A stretch of 14,179 nucleotides of DNA from XYB2-FULL-45-11 sp964360375 (GTDB lineage Bacteria > Patescibacteriota > Patescibacteriia > UBA9934 > GWF2-40-263), in the NCBI GenBank assembly GCA_964360375.1, contig CAYHWG010000027.1, forward strand, positions 1 through 14,179, in the 5' to 3' direction. The position numbers and the translations under genes were made by a program. This document shows positions 1 through 5,959 of the stretch, piece by piece. Under the pieces are notes generated by a model. It had not been told where the DNA came from and made no database searches. It saw only the letters and a list, made by a program, of their open reading frames with translations. Position 1 is the stretch's first letter. Each line of letters opens with the position of its first letter.

Positions 1-217
1 ATGGACGAACCTCTAGTGTACCAGTTGTTCTGCCAAGGGCATTGCTGGGTAGCTACGTTCGGTTTGGATAAACGCTGAAAGCATCTAAGCGTGAAGCCAA
101 TCCAGAGATTAATCTTCATTTGAGACCCCTGCGAGACTAGCAGGTTGATAGGCTGTACGTGTAAGCGCAGTAATGTGTTGAGCGGAGCAGTACTAATAGG
201 TCGAGCTCTACAACCTC
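1..217 (+). rRNA. rrl: 23S ribosomal RNA, 3' end (partial)
   Basis: This is the last ~215 nt of a bacterial 23S rRNA. Conserved blocks are readable, including ctctagtgtaccagttgt, gctgaaagcatctaagcg, gttgataggc and gtgtaagcgcag, ending in tactaataggtcgagc as in domain VI of E. coli 23S. The gene starts upstream of the window. The 3' boundary is estimated by matching the distance from 'tactaat' to the E. coli end, so it may be off by a few bases. Confidence 0.96.
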
Positions 218-232
218 TCTTGCAAAAGAGAG
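215..232 (+). other. hairpin just after the 23S rRNA end
   Basis: ctctctt (215-221) pairs perfectly with aagagag (226-232) around a GCAA loop. It lies exactly at the predicted 23S 3' end and has no U-tract, so a processing or stabilising hairpin is more likely than a terminator. The remaining 23S-5S spacer to about 310 is AT-rich, with one further weak hairpin (accaa/ttggt near 265-280) and no tRNA. Confidence 0.5.
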
Positions 233-310
233 TTTCGAGCAACCCAAATCAAAATCAAAAAATCAGTTACCAATTTCTGTTGGTCTTCAATTGTTGTTCG
301 TGCGAAATTC

Positions 311-448
311 GCACATATACAATGTCTTGGTGCCTCTTCCACGATGGTCACACCTGTTCCCATCCCGAACACAGCAGTTAAGCGTCGACGGGCCGATGGT
401 AGTCCGATAGGGCGAGAGTAGGTAGGCGCCAGGACATTGTATATGTGC
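311..448 (+). other. pre-5S rRNA processing stem
   Basis: gcacatatacaa (311-322) and ttgtatatgtgc (437-448) are perfect reverse complements flanking the 5S gene. They stack directly on 5S helix I, giving about 24 nearly continuous base pairs. This is the expected substrate for RNase-III/RNase-M5-like maturation; the enzyme used is not shown here. Confidence 0.75.
323..436 (+). rRNA. rrf: 5S ribosomal RNA
   Basis: A complete 5S gene about 90 nt downstream of the 23S end. Diagnostic segments are cccatcccgaacacagcagt, the loop-E/helix-IV region ggccgatggtagt, and gcgagagtagg. Helix I is formed by tgtcttggtgcc (323-334) with ggcgccaggaca (425-436). At ~114 nt it is slightly short for a bacterial 5S, but all helices are recognisable. 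Ends were set by the closing base pairs of helix I. Confidence 0.95.
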
Positions 449-464
449 GTTCAAACGAAAACGA

Positions 465-499
465 GAAAACCCACGATTTATTTCGTGGGTTTTCTTTTT
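465..499 (+). terminator. Rho-independent terminator of the rRNA operon
   Basis: gaaaacccacga (465-476) pairs with tcgtgggttttc (483-494) around a six-base loop and is followed by TTTTT (495-499). It lies ~30 nt after the 5S gene and separates the rRNA operon from the next gene. Confidence 0.9.
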
Positions 500-531
500 G
501 TTCGTTGATTTGTTATTCTTTATGCACTCCT

Positions 532-1311
532 ATGAAATTTCGCATCGTTATTCTTGCCGCTGGAAAAGGGACGCGCATGAAACAGGATATTCCAAAAGCA
601 TTGACTCTGGTTGCGGGCAAGCCTATTTTGCAGCATCTCCTCGAGTCGATCGAAGTGTCGGGTCTTGAGATGAATCCTGTTATTGTGATTGGAAAATCCG
701 GCGGAGCCGGATCCGGCTCCGCCGGAGATTCTTCAATATTTCAAAATGCAATTACACATTCTTGTACATATGCGATCCAAGAAGAACAACTAGGAACAGG
801 ACATGCGGTTCAATGTGCACGCGATTACGTCACAGATGCGGACGCGCTCATCGTTCTTTACGGCGATCATCCGTTTTTGTCTGCGTCGACATTGAATCGC
901 ATTACCTCGACACATAAAGATCATGCTGCGTACATCACGATGGCCACCACAACGATACCTTCGACAGAAGGCTGGTATCAGGCGTTTGAGAAATGGGGAC
1001 GCATCCTTCGAGATGAATCAGGCCACGTGATTGGCAATCGACAATTCAAGGATGCAACCGATGAAGAAAAACAAATTCTCGAACGCGACCCAGCATTGTT
1101 CTGTTTTAAAACCGATTGGCTCTGGGATCGTCTCGCAAGACTAAAAAATGAGAATGCACAGGGTGAATATTATCTCACTGATCTTGTTGCAATGGCGTTC
1201 GAAGAAGGAATCGAAATTTCAACCGTGTCGATTCCACCAGAGGAAGCGATTGGGATTAATACGCTAGAGGAATTAAAAATCGCAGAAGCGATTTTGCGAA
1301 CACGTCTGTAG
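532..1311 (+). CDS. GlmU-like nucleotidyltransferase, single-domain (GlcNAc-1-phosphate uridylyltransferase type)
   Basis: 259 residues from ATG 532. The frame is open further upstream, but that part lies over the rRNA terminator, and the NTP-transferase fold begins right at MKFRIVILAAGKGTRM. Visible motifs are the nucleotide loop LAAGKGTRM (8-16) with Lys22, QLGTGHA (86-92), the metal-binding YGDHP (110-114), GEYYLTD (211-217) and GINTLEEL (241-248), all in the order of the GlmU N-terminal domain. Bifunctional GlmU is ~450 residues. Here the C-terminal left-handed beta-helix acetyltransferase is absent, so it probably only transfers a nucleotide (UDP-GlcNAc formation, for cell-wall or glycan precursors). 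Other sugar-1-P nucleotidyltransferase substrates are possible. Residues ~56-65 (Gly/Ser/Ala-rich) come from an inserted palindromic repeat, and the stop codon lies inside a REP sequence. No Shine-Dalgarno is visible. Confidence 0.85.
   Translation: MKFRIVILAAGKGTRMKQDIPKALTLVAGKPILQHLLESIEVSGLEMNPVIVIGKSGGAGSGSAGDSSIFQNAITHSCTYAIQEEQLGTGHAVQCARDYVTDADALIVLYGDHPFLSASTLNRITSTHKDHAAYITMATTTIPSTEGWYQAFEKWGRILRDESGHVIGNRQFKDATDEEKQILERDPALFCFKTDWLWDRLARLKNENAQGEYYLTDLVAMAFEEGIEISTVSIPPEEAIGINTLEELKIAEAILRTRL
697..726 (+). repeat. perfect 30-bp GC-rich palindrome, translated in frame
   Basis: Fifteen bases, tccggcggagccgga, are followed by their exact reverse complement. The repeat encodes SGGAGSGSAG inside the GlmU-like protein, at a position where E. 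coli GlmU has a short surface region between beta strands. A related copy lies at 5613-5642 and is read in the same frame. Local GC is far above that of its host gene. Confidence 0.9.
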
Positions 1312-1341
1312 GGGCGTGGTCTTGTGCCCGCCCTTTCGTAT
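1308..1341 (+). repeat. REP-like palindrome upstream of the RAYT gene
   Basis: The sequence gtaggggcg...cgccctttcgtat is the near-exact reverse complement of 1603-1637 inside the next gene, differing by one substitution and a two-base insertion. It can fold as a short GC-rich hairpin (ggggcg/cgcccc-like arms). The TAG stop codon of the GlmU-like gene (1309-1311) is part of the repeat, suggesting that insertion set or replaced the original C-terminus. Confidence 0.8.
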
Positions 1342-1350
1342 TGAATCATT

Positions 1351-1851
1351 ATGAACAACCGACAATCAATTCGTTTGAAAGGATATGATTATTCACAGGA
1401 AGGCGTTTATCATATTACGATTTGCGCAGAACACAAAAAATGTTTATTTGGCGATGTTATAAACGGGGAAATGAAATTGAATGATATGGGAAAGATGATT
1501 GAACAACAATGGATGGATTTGCCAAATCGGTTTTCAAATATTGAATTAGATACATACGTCATCATGCCAAATCATATTCATGGAATCATCATCGTCAATC
1601 CGATACGCGAAAGGGCGGGCACAAGACCCGCCCCTACCATCGCGAATATTGTTGGAACATTCAAATCATTTTCGATGAACGAATACATCCGTAATGTTAA
1701 ACATGCAAACTGGCCATCATTCGATCAAAAAATCTGGCAACGTAATTTTTACGAACAGATCATTCGAAACATTGCCTCCTTGTATCAGATTCGTGAATAC
1801 ATTTTACAAAATCCACAAAATTGGAAAACAGATAAGCTGTTTATTGCATAA
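1351..1851 (+). CDS. REP-associated tyrosine transposase (RAYT, IS200/IS605-like Y1 HUH family)
   Basis: 166 residues. The opening, RLKGYDYSQEGVYHITICAEHK, is typical of RAYT/TnpA-REP proteins. The HUH metal-binding motif is His75-Ile-His77 in IMPNHIHGII, and the nucleophile candidate is Tyr134 in RNFYEQIIRN, followed by the usual REYILQNPQNW end. Family members nick and rejoin single-stranded DNA at REP palindromes. This copy looks intact. A REP palindrome lies immediately upstream (1308-1341), and its inverted partner lies within the coding sequence, giving residues ~85-96 (IRERAGTRPAPT). It sits between two unrelated genes without SD or obvious promoter. The intact catalytic residues argue for recent activity or domestication; activity itself cannot be seen. 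Confidence 0.9.
   Translation: MNNRQSIRLKGYDYSQEGVYHITICAEHKKCLFGDVINGEMKLNDMGKMIEQQWMDLPNRFSNIELDTYVIMPNHIHGIIIVNPIRERAGTRPAPTIANIVGTFKSFSMNEYIRNVKHANWPSFDQKIWQRNFYEQIIRNIASLYQIREYILQNPQNWKTDKLFIA
1603..1637 (+). repeat. REP-like palindrome inside the RAYT coding sequence
   Basis: The arms gggcgggc...gcccgcccc form an imperfect hairpin, and the whole unit is the inverted copy of 1308-1341. It is read in frame as IRERAGTRPAPT, lies after the HUH motif and does not disrupt the frame. Confidence 0.82.
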
Positions 1852-1868
1852 CCAATTCATTGAATACT

Positions 1869-3034
1869 ATGCCCAAACCCGATCGCGTTCCCGTAACAAC
1901 ACTTGCAAAAACTTTTTTTCGTGAGCTTGCGTTCGTGTTTAAGATTGCGCCGCGACAGACCATTCAGCTCACGATCGTGCAGCTATTGATTGGTGTGATT
2001 CCGCCGGCAGAGTTGTATCTTGGGGCGCGCATCATCGATCTTCTTGTTCATGGTTCCGCAAATGGAGTATGGAGTCAGCAATTAGTCTGGTTTATTACAG
2101 CCTCACTGTTCTTACTTGGTATATTGGAGCCTTCGTCGGCCTTGAGCGATTCATGGTGAGCCAAGCATGGCAGATTGCTCAACTCTTCGAACACACAAAC
2201 TATCTCAATTCATTTCGCACACTTGAACAATTGAAACCGATGATCATCGAACGCGTCGATGCGGAGGTTCTGTCGTCGATTGAAACACTCAAACTCATCG
2301 ATGTTTCTTATACGTATCCCAACACGACCATCTTCGCGCTTGAACATGTTTCCTTTTCGATCAAGAAGGGCGATCGATTAGCGATCGTCGGCGAGAACGG
2401 AGCAGGGAAGTCGACGCTTGTGAAAATTATGATGCGATTGTATGAACCAACGAGCGGTACGATTCTCATCAATGGAAAAGATTATCGCGATTACACACTC
2501 GAGTCGCTCCGCAAACAAATCGGTGTGACGTTTCAGGATTTTGAACAATATTCACTTACGGTTCGGGAAAATATTGGTGTGGGTGAACTTGCAGCAATGG
2601 ATAATGCCAACGCTATTCAACTTGCCGCAGAACAATCCGGTATCCATCAAAAGATCCTAGGACTTACCGATACGTATGAGACGATGCTGGGTCATGAATC
2701 CGGTGAAGGCGGAACAGAACTTTCGGGTGGTGAATGGCAAAAACTTGCGCTTGCGCGGTCTCTCATCAAAGACGCCTCGCTTCTGATTCTCGATGAACCA
2801 ACTGCCGCGCTCGATGCTCGATCTGAATATCAATTCTTTCAAGAATTGTTCAAAAAAACACGCGAGCAATCCGTCATTGTTATTTCGCATCGTTTCTCGA
2901 GCGTGCGTGTAGCGGATCGAATCATCGTTCTTGAAAAAGGGCGCGTTGAGGAAGAAGGGACACACGAAGATTTGCTGCGTCAAAAGGGCTTGTATGCAGA
3001 GCTTTACGAATTACAGACAAAAGAAATCGAATAG
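1869..3034 (+). pseudogene. ABC exporter (membrane-ATPase fusion), internally deleted and frameshifted
   Basis: The 5' piece (ATG 1869 to stop 2159) encodes ~96 residues with an amphipathic start and the first one or two membrane segments (TIQLTIVQLLIGVIPPAELY; LVWFITASLFLLGI). The rest continues in another frame (open from ~2069 to 3034). It carries a last hydrophobic segment and a complete nucleotide-binding domain. Numbering from Met at 2069, this has Walker A GENGAGKS (108-115), Q-loop FQDF (~155-158), signature LSGGEWQ (218-224), Walker B LLILDEP (238-244) and switch ISHR (~272-275). Full-length relatives have ~320 residues of membrane domain. Here roughly 150 remain, so about four helices are missing in addition to the frame change. 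Internal initiation at 2069 could in principle give a free ATPase, but no ribosome site supports it. A sequencing error alone would not explain the missing helices. Confidence 0.75.
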
Positions 3035-3094
3035 CAAATTATGTGCTACATCACATCGACGCGTCTGTTACCTCATGGATGTGGAAATGGAATG

Positions 3095-3117
3095 ATAAAA
3101 GATTCCCGATCTTTTAT
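3095..3117 (+). terminator. possible Rho-independent terminator after the ABC remnant
   Basis: ataaaagat (3095-3103) pairs with atcttttat (3109-3117) around TCCCG. The arm is U-rich on its 3' side but AT-rich overall, so termination would be weak. The rest of 3035-3139 shows nothing else definite. Confidence 0.45.
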
Positions 3118-3139
3118 TTGAGTGTTAAGATAAAAACAG

Positions 3140-3331
3140 ATGACGTTAATTCATGTTCTGACAATTTTTATGCAAAACACATTTGTTTCAAAAATCAAAG
3201 TTATTCAAGATGAATTTCAAGCAGCGCTAAAAGTTCTTTCTTATGAACGTAAGTTGAGAGCTTTGACTTTACGAAAGGAAGCGGAGAAAATAAAAATCAA
3301 ACAAATAGAACAGGATATTCGTTCTTTGTAA
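3140..3331 (+). CDS. small hypothetical coiled-coil protein
   Basis: 63 residues from ATG 3140, or 53 from ATG 3170 (MQNTFVSKIKV...); neither start has a Shine-Dalgarno. The longer form would begin with a short hydrophobic stretch (MTLIHVLTIF). The remainder is highly charged and helical, with a Lys/Glu-rich C-terminal half (RKEAEKIKIKQIEQDIRSL) that looks like a short coiled coil. The stop codon (3329-3331) is one base before the next gene's ATG, so the two are almost certainly co-transcribed and possibly translationally coupled. No family recognised. Confidence 0.5.
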   Translation: MTLIHVLTIFMQNTFVSKIKVIQDEFQAALKVLSYERKLRALTLRKEAEKIKIKQIEQDIRSL

Positions 3332-3332
3332 T

Positions 3333-4286
3333 ATGTCTATCATAAAAAATCCCGAACAACCTGTTCCTGTTGAAACAGGAGAACGAGAAAAATCGTCGCC
3401 GGAAGCAGAAAATCATCCAGACAGTTTGGACCCTTTTGAATCTGTGCAGTTAGCTGTTGAAACAATCGCGAACGATGTTTCCAGTTTTGAACATGCTGCA
3501 AAAAAATTAGAATCATTCTCTTGGGTAGAGACGACAACAAAAGAACAAGATGATATCGAGCTTCTAAAAGAAGCAGCAACACAATCAATCGGAGAATTCG
3601 ATAAGCAAGCAAAACAACTGACGGAAAGTATCATGAAAAAACTCGAGGCAGAAGTTCTGCAAGAACGTGCTTCCTCGGAAGCGGTTGAGTCTACAGAAGA
3701 CCGGTTATTCGACCGGACGCTTTTTATAAAAGAATATAATCAGCTCAAAAAAACCGTGGGGGAAGGCGGTCGTAATATAGGACTTTATCGATTCAAAGAT
3801 AAATTTGTTAAATTGGTGCGATCCAGAAGATCTATGAATCAAGAACAGTTGTCTCGTTTAAAAGATGAGACGAAAGACTTAGAAAACGTTTTTGTTCCTG
3901 ATGAAATAATAGATTTGGACACAACGAAGCGTGCGTTCATTATGCCTCTTGCAGAAGGGGTCATTGGAAATAAATTAACAACAGAAGATATCCAAGGTAT
4001 TCCTGAAAATCATTGGAAAACATTCGAGGAGACTGTCCGCGTCTTGTCTGGACGATGGATTCCAACGGATTTAACAAAACGAAGCAATTTCATTTACGAC
4101 AAGCAAAAAGGTTTTCAGTTTATTGATTTGGAAAATATTTCACTTGATGGGGCTTCGACGGAAAAATTTATCGAAAAAGATGGAAAATCCTATTATTTTC
4201 CATTTGAACATTTTCGCTTTTTTCCAAAGGAATATAAAGGGCCAAAGGCTATGTTTACGGAAATTCCTTTACCACAAGAAACGTAA
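3333..4286 (+). CDS. hypothetical protein with possible divergent kinase-like (APH/PKL-type) C-terminal domain
   Basis: 317 residues. Residues 1-125 are acidic, helical and of low complexity (Glu/Lys/Gln-rich, no membrane segment). From ~145 the sequence looks folded: YRFKDKFVKLV (152-162) could be a strand with the ATP-binding lysine, and RAFIMPLAEG (200-209) resembles a kinase hinge. PTDLTKRSNFIYD (244-256) followed by FQFIDLENI (261-269) resembles the catalytic loop plus metal-binding Asp of aminoglycoside-phosphotransferase/protein-kinase-like folds. Asp246 to Asn252 is one residue longer than the usual D-x4-N, and no glycine-rich loop is obvious, so this could also be a pseudokinase or an unrelated fold. 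It starts one base after the small coiled-coil ORF and ends 9 bp before the EndoQ-like gene, suggesting one transcript. Function unknown. Confidence 0.8.
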   Translation: MSIIKNPEQPVPVETGEREKSSPEAENHPDSLDPFESVQLAVETIANDVSSFEHAAKKLESFSWVETTTKEQDDIELLKEAATQSIGEFDKQAKQLTESIMKKLEAEVLQERASSEAVESTEDRLFDRTLFIKEYNQLKKTVGEGGRNIGLYRFKDKFVKLVRSRRSMNQEQLSRLKDETKDLENVFVPDEIIDLDTTKRAFIMPLAEGVIGNKLTTEDIQGIPENHWKTFEETVRVLSGRWIPTDLTKRSNFIYDKQKGFQFIDLENISLDGASTEKFIEKDGKSYYFPFEHFRFFPKEYKGPKAMFTEIPLPQET

Positions 4287-4295
4287 TTCGTTTTT

Positions 4296-5660
4296 ATGCG
4301 CTACATCACGGATTGGCACGTTCATTCCAAATACTCTCGAGCTTGCTCGAAGGAGTTGGAATTGCCGAAGATCGCCGATTGGTGCGAGCGAAAAGGGATA
4401 AACATCGTCGCAACAGGGGATTGGACGCATCCGAAGTGGTTTCAGCATCTCGAAGATCATCTCGAGGAAGTACGAGAGGGAATCTATCGGGTGAAATCAC
4501 ATTTGTCATTGCGAGCGCAGCGAAGCAATCTTACGGACGCAAAGATTGCCGCGTCGTCGAAGACTCCTCCTCGCAATGACACAAGGGAAACAGAATTCAT
4601 GCTCATCACCGAAATTTCACAGATCTATAAAAAAGGGGACAAGACACGTCGTGTACATAATCTGGTATGGTCACCATCGCTCGAAACATGTCGAAAAGTA
4701 AACGAAGTGCTCGTCTCTCGAGGATTCAATATCAAGTCCGATGGTCGCCCAATTCTCGGCATTGACTCGGAAGAATTATATAAGATGCTCAGATCGATCG
4801 ACGAGCGAATTATTGTGATTCCTGCACACGCATGGACGCCGTGGTATGCGATCTTTGGATCGAAATCCGGTTTCAATTCGATAGAAGAGTGTTTTGGATC
4901 CATGTCGAAGTATATCTACGCAATAGAAACCGGGCTGTCGTCTGATCCACAGATGAACTGGCAGCTTTCTGGGCTTGATAAAGTTGTATTGATCTCGAAC
5001 TCCGATGCACATTCACCAAAGAATCTCGCACGCGAAGCAAACGTGTTTGAGTTCGATCAGCCGCCGACATATTCTGACTTTGTACGCGTTCTTCGTGAAC
5101 AAGATCAATCGACGTTCAAATACACGATCGAGTTTTATCCTGAAGAAGGGAAGTATCACTTCGACGGATGTGCAGCTGATCTTTTTTGCTGTTCGCCCGA
5201 AGAATCCATGAAACTCGGAGAACGCTGTCCGAAGTGTAAAAAGAAACTGACACTCGGGGTACATCATCGAGTCGAAGAACTTTCTAACCGGAAAGCGGAT
5301 GTTGTGGCCGATCGAAAGATCCCATTCAAGTCGATTATTCCTCTTGCTGAGATTCTTGCGGAGATTTATGGAGTAGGCTCAACAAGTTCGAAAAAAGTAC
5401 AGGCGGAGTATTTTCAACTGACGGATCAGATCGATGAACTCACGCTTCTTCTTGATACACCGATCGAAACGATCACATCGATTGCATCTGAACCAATTCT
5501 TGGTGAAGCAATTCGTCGTATGCGTACTCGTGAAGTCTTTAAGCAGCCAGGTTATGACGGAATTTATGGGAAAATCACAGTCTTCGGAGTGTCAGAAAAA
5601 AAGAGGATGAAATCCGGCGGAGCCGGACCAGGCTCCGCCTGGCAAGAAAAACTCATTTAA
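4296..5660 (+). CDS. EndoQ-like PHP-family endonuclease (COG1379 type)
   Basis: 454 residues. The N-terminal PHP domain has DWHVHSKYS (His8, His10), ATGDWTHP (39-46), TEISQIYKKG (~105-114), DGRPILGID (149-157), PAHAWTPW (176-183, His178) and SNSDAHS (234-240, Asp237, His239), the usual metal ligands. A zinc-binding segment follows (Cys292, Cys298/299, Cys311, Cys314 in CPKC), then a C-terminal helical part. This layout matches endonuclease Q, which cuts 5' to hypoxanthine, uracil and abasic sites. EndoQ is known mainly in archaea, with a few bacterial examples. Older annotations call the family PHP phosphoesterase or, wrongly, UvrD helicase. Residues ~70-95 are an in-frame repeat insertion, and the last ~15 residues contain a second palindrome. 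It follows the previous gene by 9 bp, suggesting co-transcription. Substrate specificity is inferred from the family. Confidence 0.85.
   Translation: MRYITDWHVHSKYSRACSKELELPKIADWCERKGINIVATGDWTHPKWFQHLEDHLEEVREGIYRVKSHLSLRAQRSNLTDAKIAASSKTPPRNDTRETEFMLITEISQIYKKGDKTRRVHNLVWSPSLETCRKVNEVLVSRGFNIKSDGRPILGIDSEELYKMLRSIDERIIVIPAHAWTPWYAIFGSKSGFNSIEECFGSMSKYIYAIETGLSSDPQMNWQLSGLDKVVLISNSDAHSPKNLAREANVFEFDQPPTYSDFVRVLREQDQSTFKYTIEFYPEEGKYHFDGCAADLFCCSPEESMKLGERCPKCKKKLTLGVHHRVEELSNRKADVVADRKIPFKSIIPLAEILAEIYGVGSTSSKKVQAEYFQLTDQIDELTLLLDTPIETITSIASEPILGEAIRRMRTREVFKQPGYDGIYGKITVFGVSEKKRMKSGGAGPGSAWQEKLI
4504..4581 (+). repeat. 78-bp palindromic repeat inserted in frame in the EndoQ-like gene
   Basis: The ends are tgtcattgcgag (4504-4515) and ctcgcaatgaca (4570-4581), a perfect 12-bp inverted repeat. 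An inner hairpin is formed by gcaatctt and aagattgc. The length is exactly 26 codons, and translation gives the familiar repeat peptide SLRAQRSNL...PPRNDT. A second, longer member lies at 11994-12114. It is inserted between IYRVKSH and ETEFMLITEIS, which should be adjacent in the family. Confidence 0.88.
5613..5642 (+). repeat. second copy of the 30-bp GC-rich palindrome
   Basis: It begins with the same 15 bases as 697-711 (tccggcggagccgga), followed by an imperfect reverse complement (ccaggctccgcctgg). It is read in frame as SGGAGPGSAW within the last 15 residues of the EndoQ-like protein, just before the stop codon. Confidence 0.85.
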
Positions 5661-5662
5661 AC

Positions 5663-5700
5663 AAAAAAGATTCCCAGCGCGTCCGGGAATCTTATTTTGT
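5663..5700. terminator. bidirectional Rho-independent terminator
   Basis: aagattccc (5667-5675) pairs with gggaatctt (5685-5693). The flanking acaaaa and ttttgt extend the stem past one bulge. On the minus strand the hairpin is followed directly by a T6 run, making it a strong end for the 25-residue ORF at 5702-5779. On the plus strand the tail is attttgtttt, ending the EndoQ transcript. Confidence 0.82.
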
Positions 5701-5701
5701 T

Positions 5702-5779
5702 TTAACGCTTCTTTGCTTTCTTTGCTGCTTTCTTTTTTGGAGCTACTTTTTTCTTTGCTGCTTTTTTCTTTGCTGCCAT
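5702..5779 (-). CDS. 25-residue Lys/Ala-rich basic micro-protein (histone-H1-tail-like)
   Basis: Reading from ATG at 5779-5777 gives MAAKKKAAKKK, then VAPKKKAAKKAKKR, then TAA at 5704-5702. Of 25 residues, 13 are Lys or Arg and eight are Ala. The composition is like the C-terminal tails of histone H1 and of some bacterial HU/H1-like proteins, so nucleic-acid binding is a reasonable inference. Support for a real gene: a strong terminator with a T6 tail starts only a few bases after the stop, a plausible sigma70-type promoter lies ~150 bp upstream (5931-5958), and a purine-rich GGGAG lies 15 bases ahead of the ATG (long for an SD). Alternatives are a decayed fragment of a longer basic protein, or chance coding in an A-rich transcript whose functional product is the RNA. 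Confidence 0.6.
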   Translation of the reverse strand: MAAKKKAAKKKVAPKKKAAKKAKKR

Positions 5780-5930
5780 ATTATTTTTTTATATCTCCCG
5801 AGTGGGAGTGGATCTGAGCAATGAAACATCCTCTTGATCCATGTATTAAATGCTCGATCGAGCATCGCACCTGTTAGGGTGCGGGTAGAATCGTTTTCGT
5901 ATGACGCGCATACTCCTCCGATTACTTTTA
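5780..5930 (-). promoter_or_regulatory. structured 5' leader of the basic micro-protein gene
   Basis: The ~150-nt leader contains three hairpins: ctccc/gggag (5795-5799 with 5804-5808), a perfect 16-bp palindrome atgctcgatcgagcat (5850-5865), and cgcacc/ggtgcg (5866-5871 with 5878-5883). On the minus strand there are also two tiny ORFs. One of 21 codons (MRVIRKRFYPHP...) begins at ~5903 behind GGAGGAG; one of 17 codons (MDQEDVSLL...) ends just before the basic ORF. Whether they are translated is unknown. Its GC is higher than that of the neighbouring AT tract. A small RNA or leader-peptide control is possible. Confidence 0.4.
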
Positions 5931-5958
5931 ATTATAATACACCTGCAAAAATCAACAA
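5931..5958 (-). promoter_or_regulatory. sigma70-type promoter for the basic micro-protein gene
   Basis: On the minus strand, TTGTTG (5958-5953) is followed after 16 bp by a consensus TATAAT (5936-5931). Transcription would start near 5924 and run leftward into the hairpin-rich leader. Confidence 0.55.
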
Positions 5959-5959
5959 G

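Noticed and set aside
145..381. 78-codon ORF across the 23S end and 5S gene
   Set aside because: It lies on rRNA sequence; chance frame.
445..531. Upstream extension of the GlmU-like frame
   Set aside because: It would start inside the 5S processing stem and run through the rRNA terminator; the protein fold begins at 532.
5837..5903. Two tiny ORFs (21 and 17 codons) in the micro-protein leader as genes in their own right
   Set aside because: They are too short for any coding signal; they are mentioned only as possible leader peptides.
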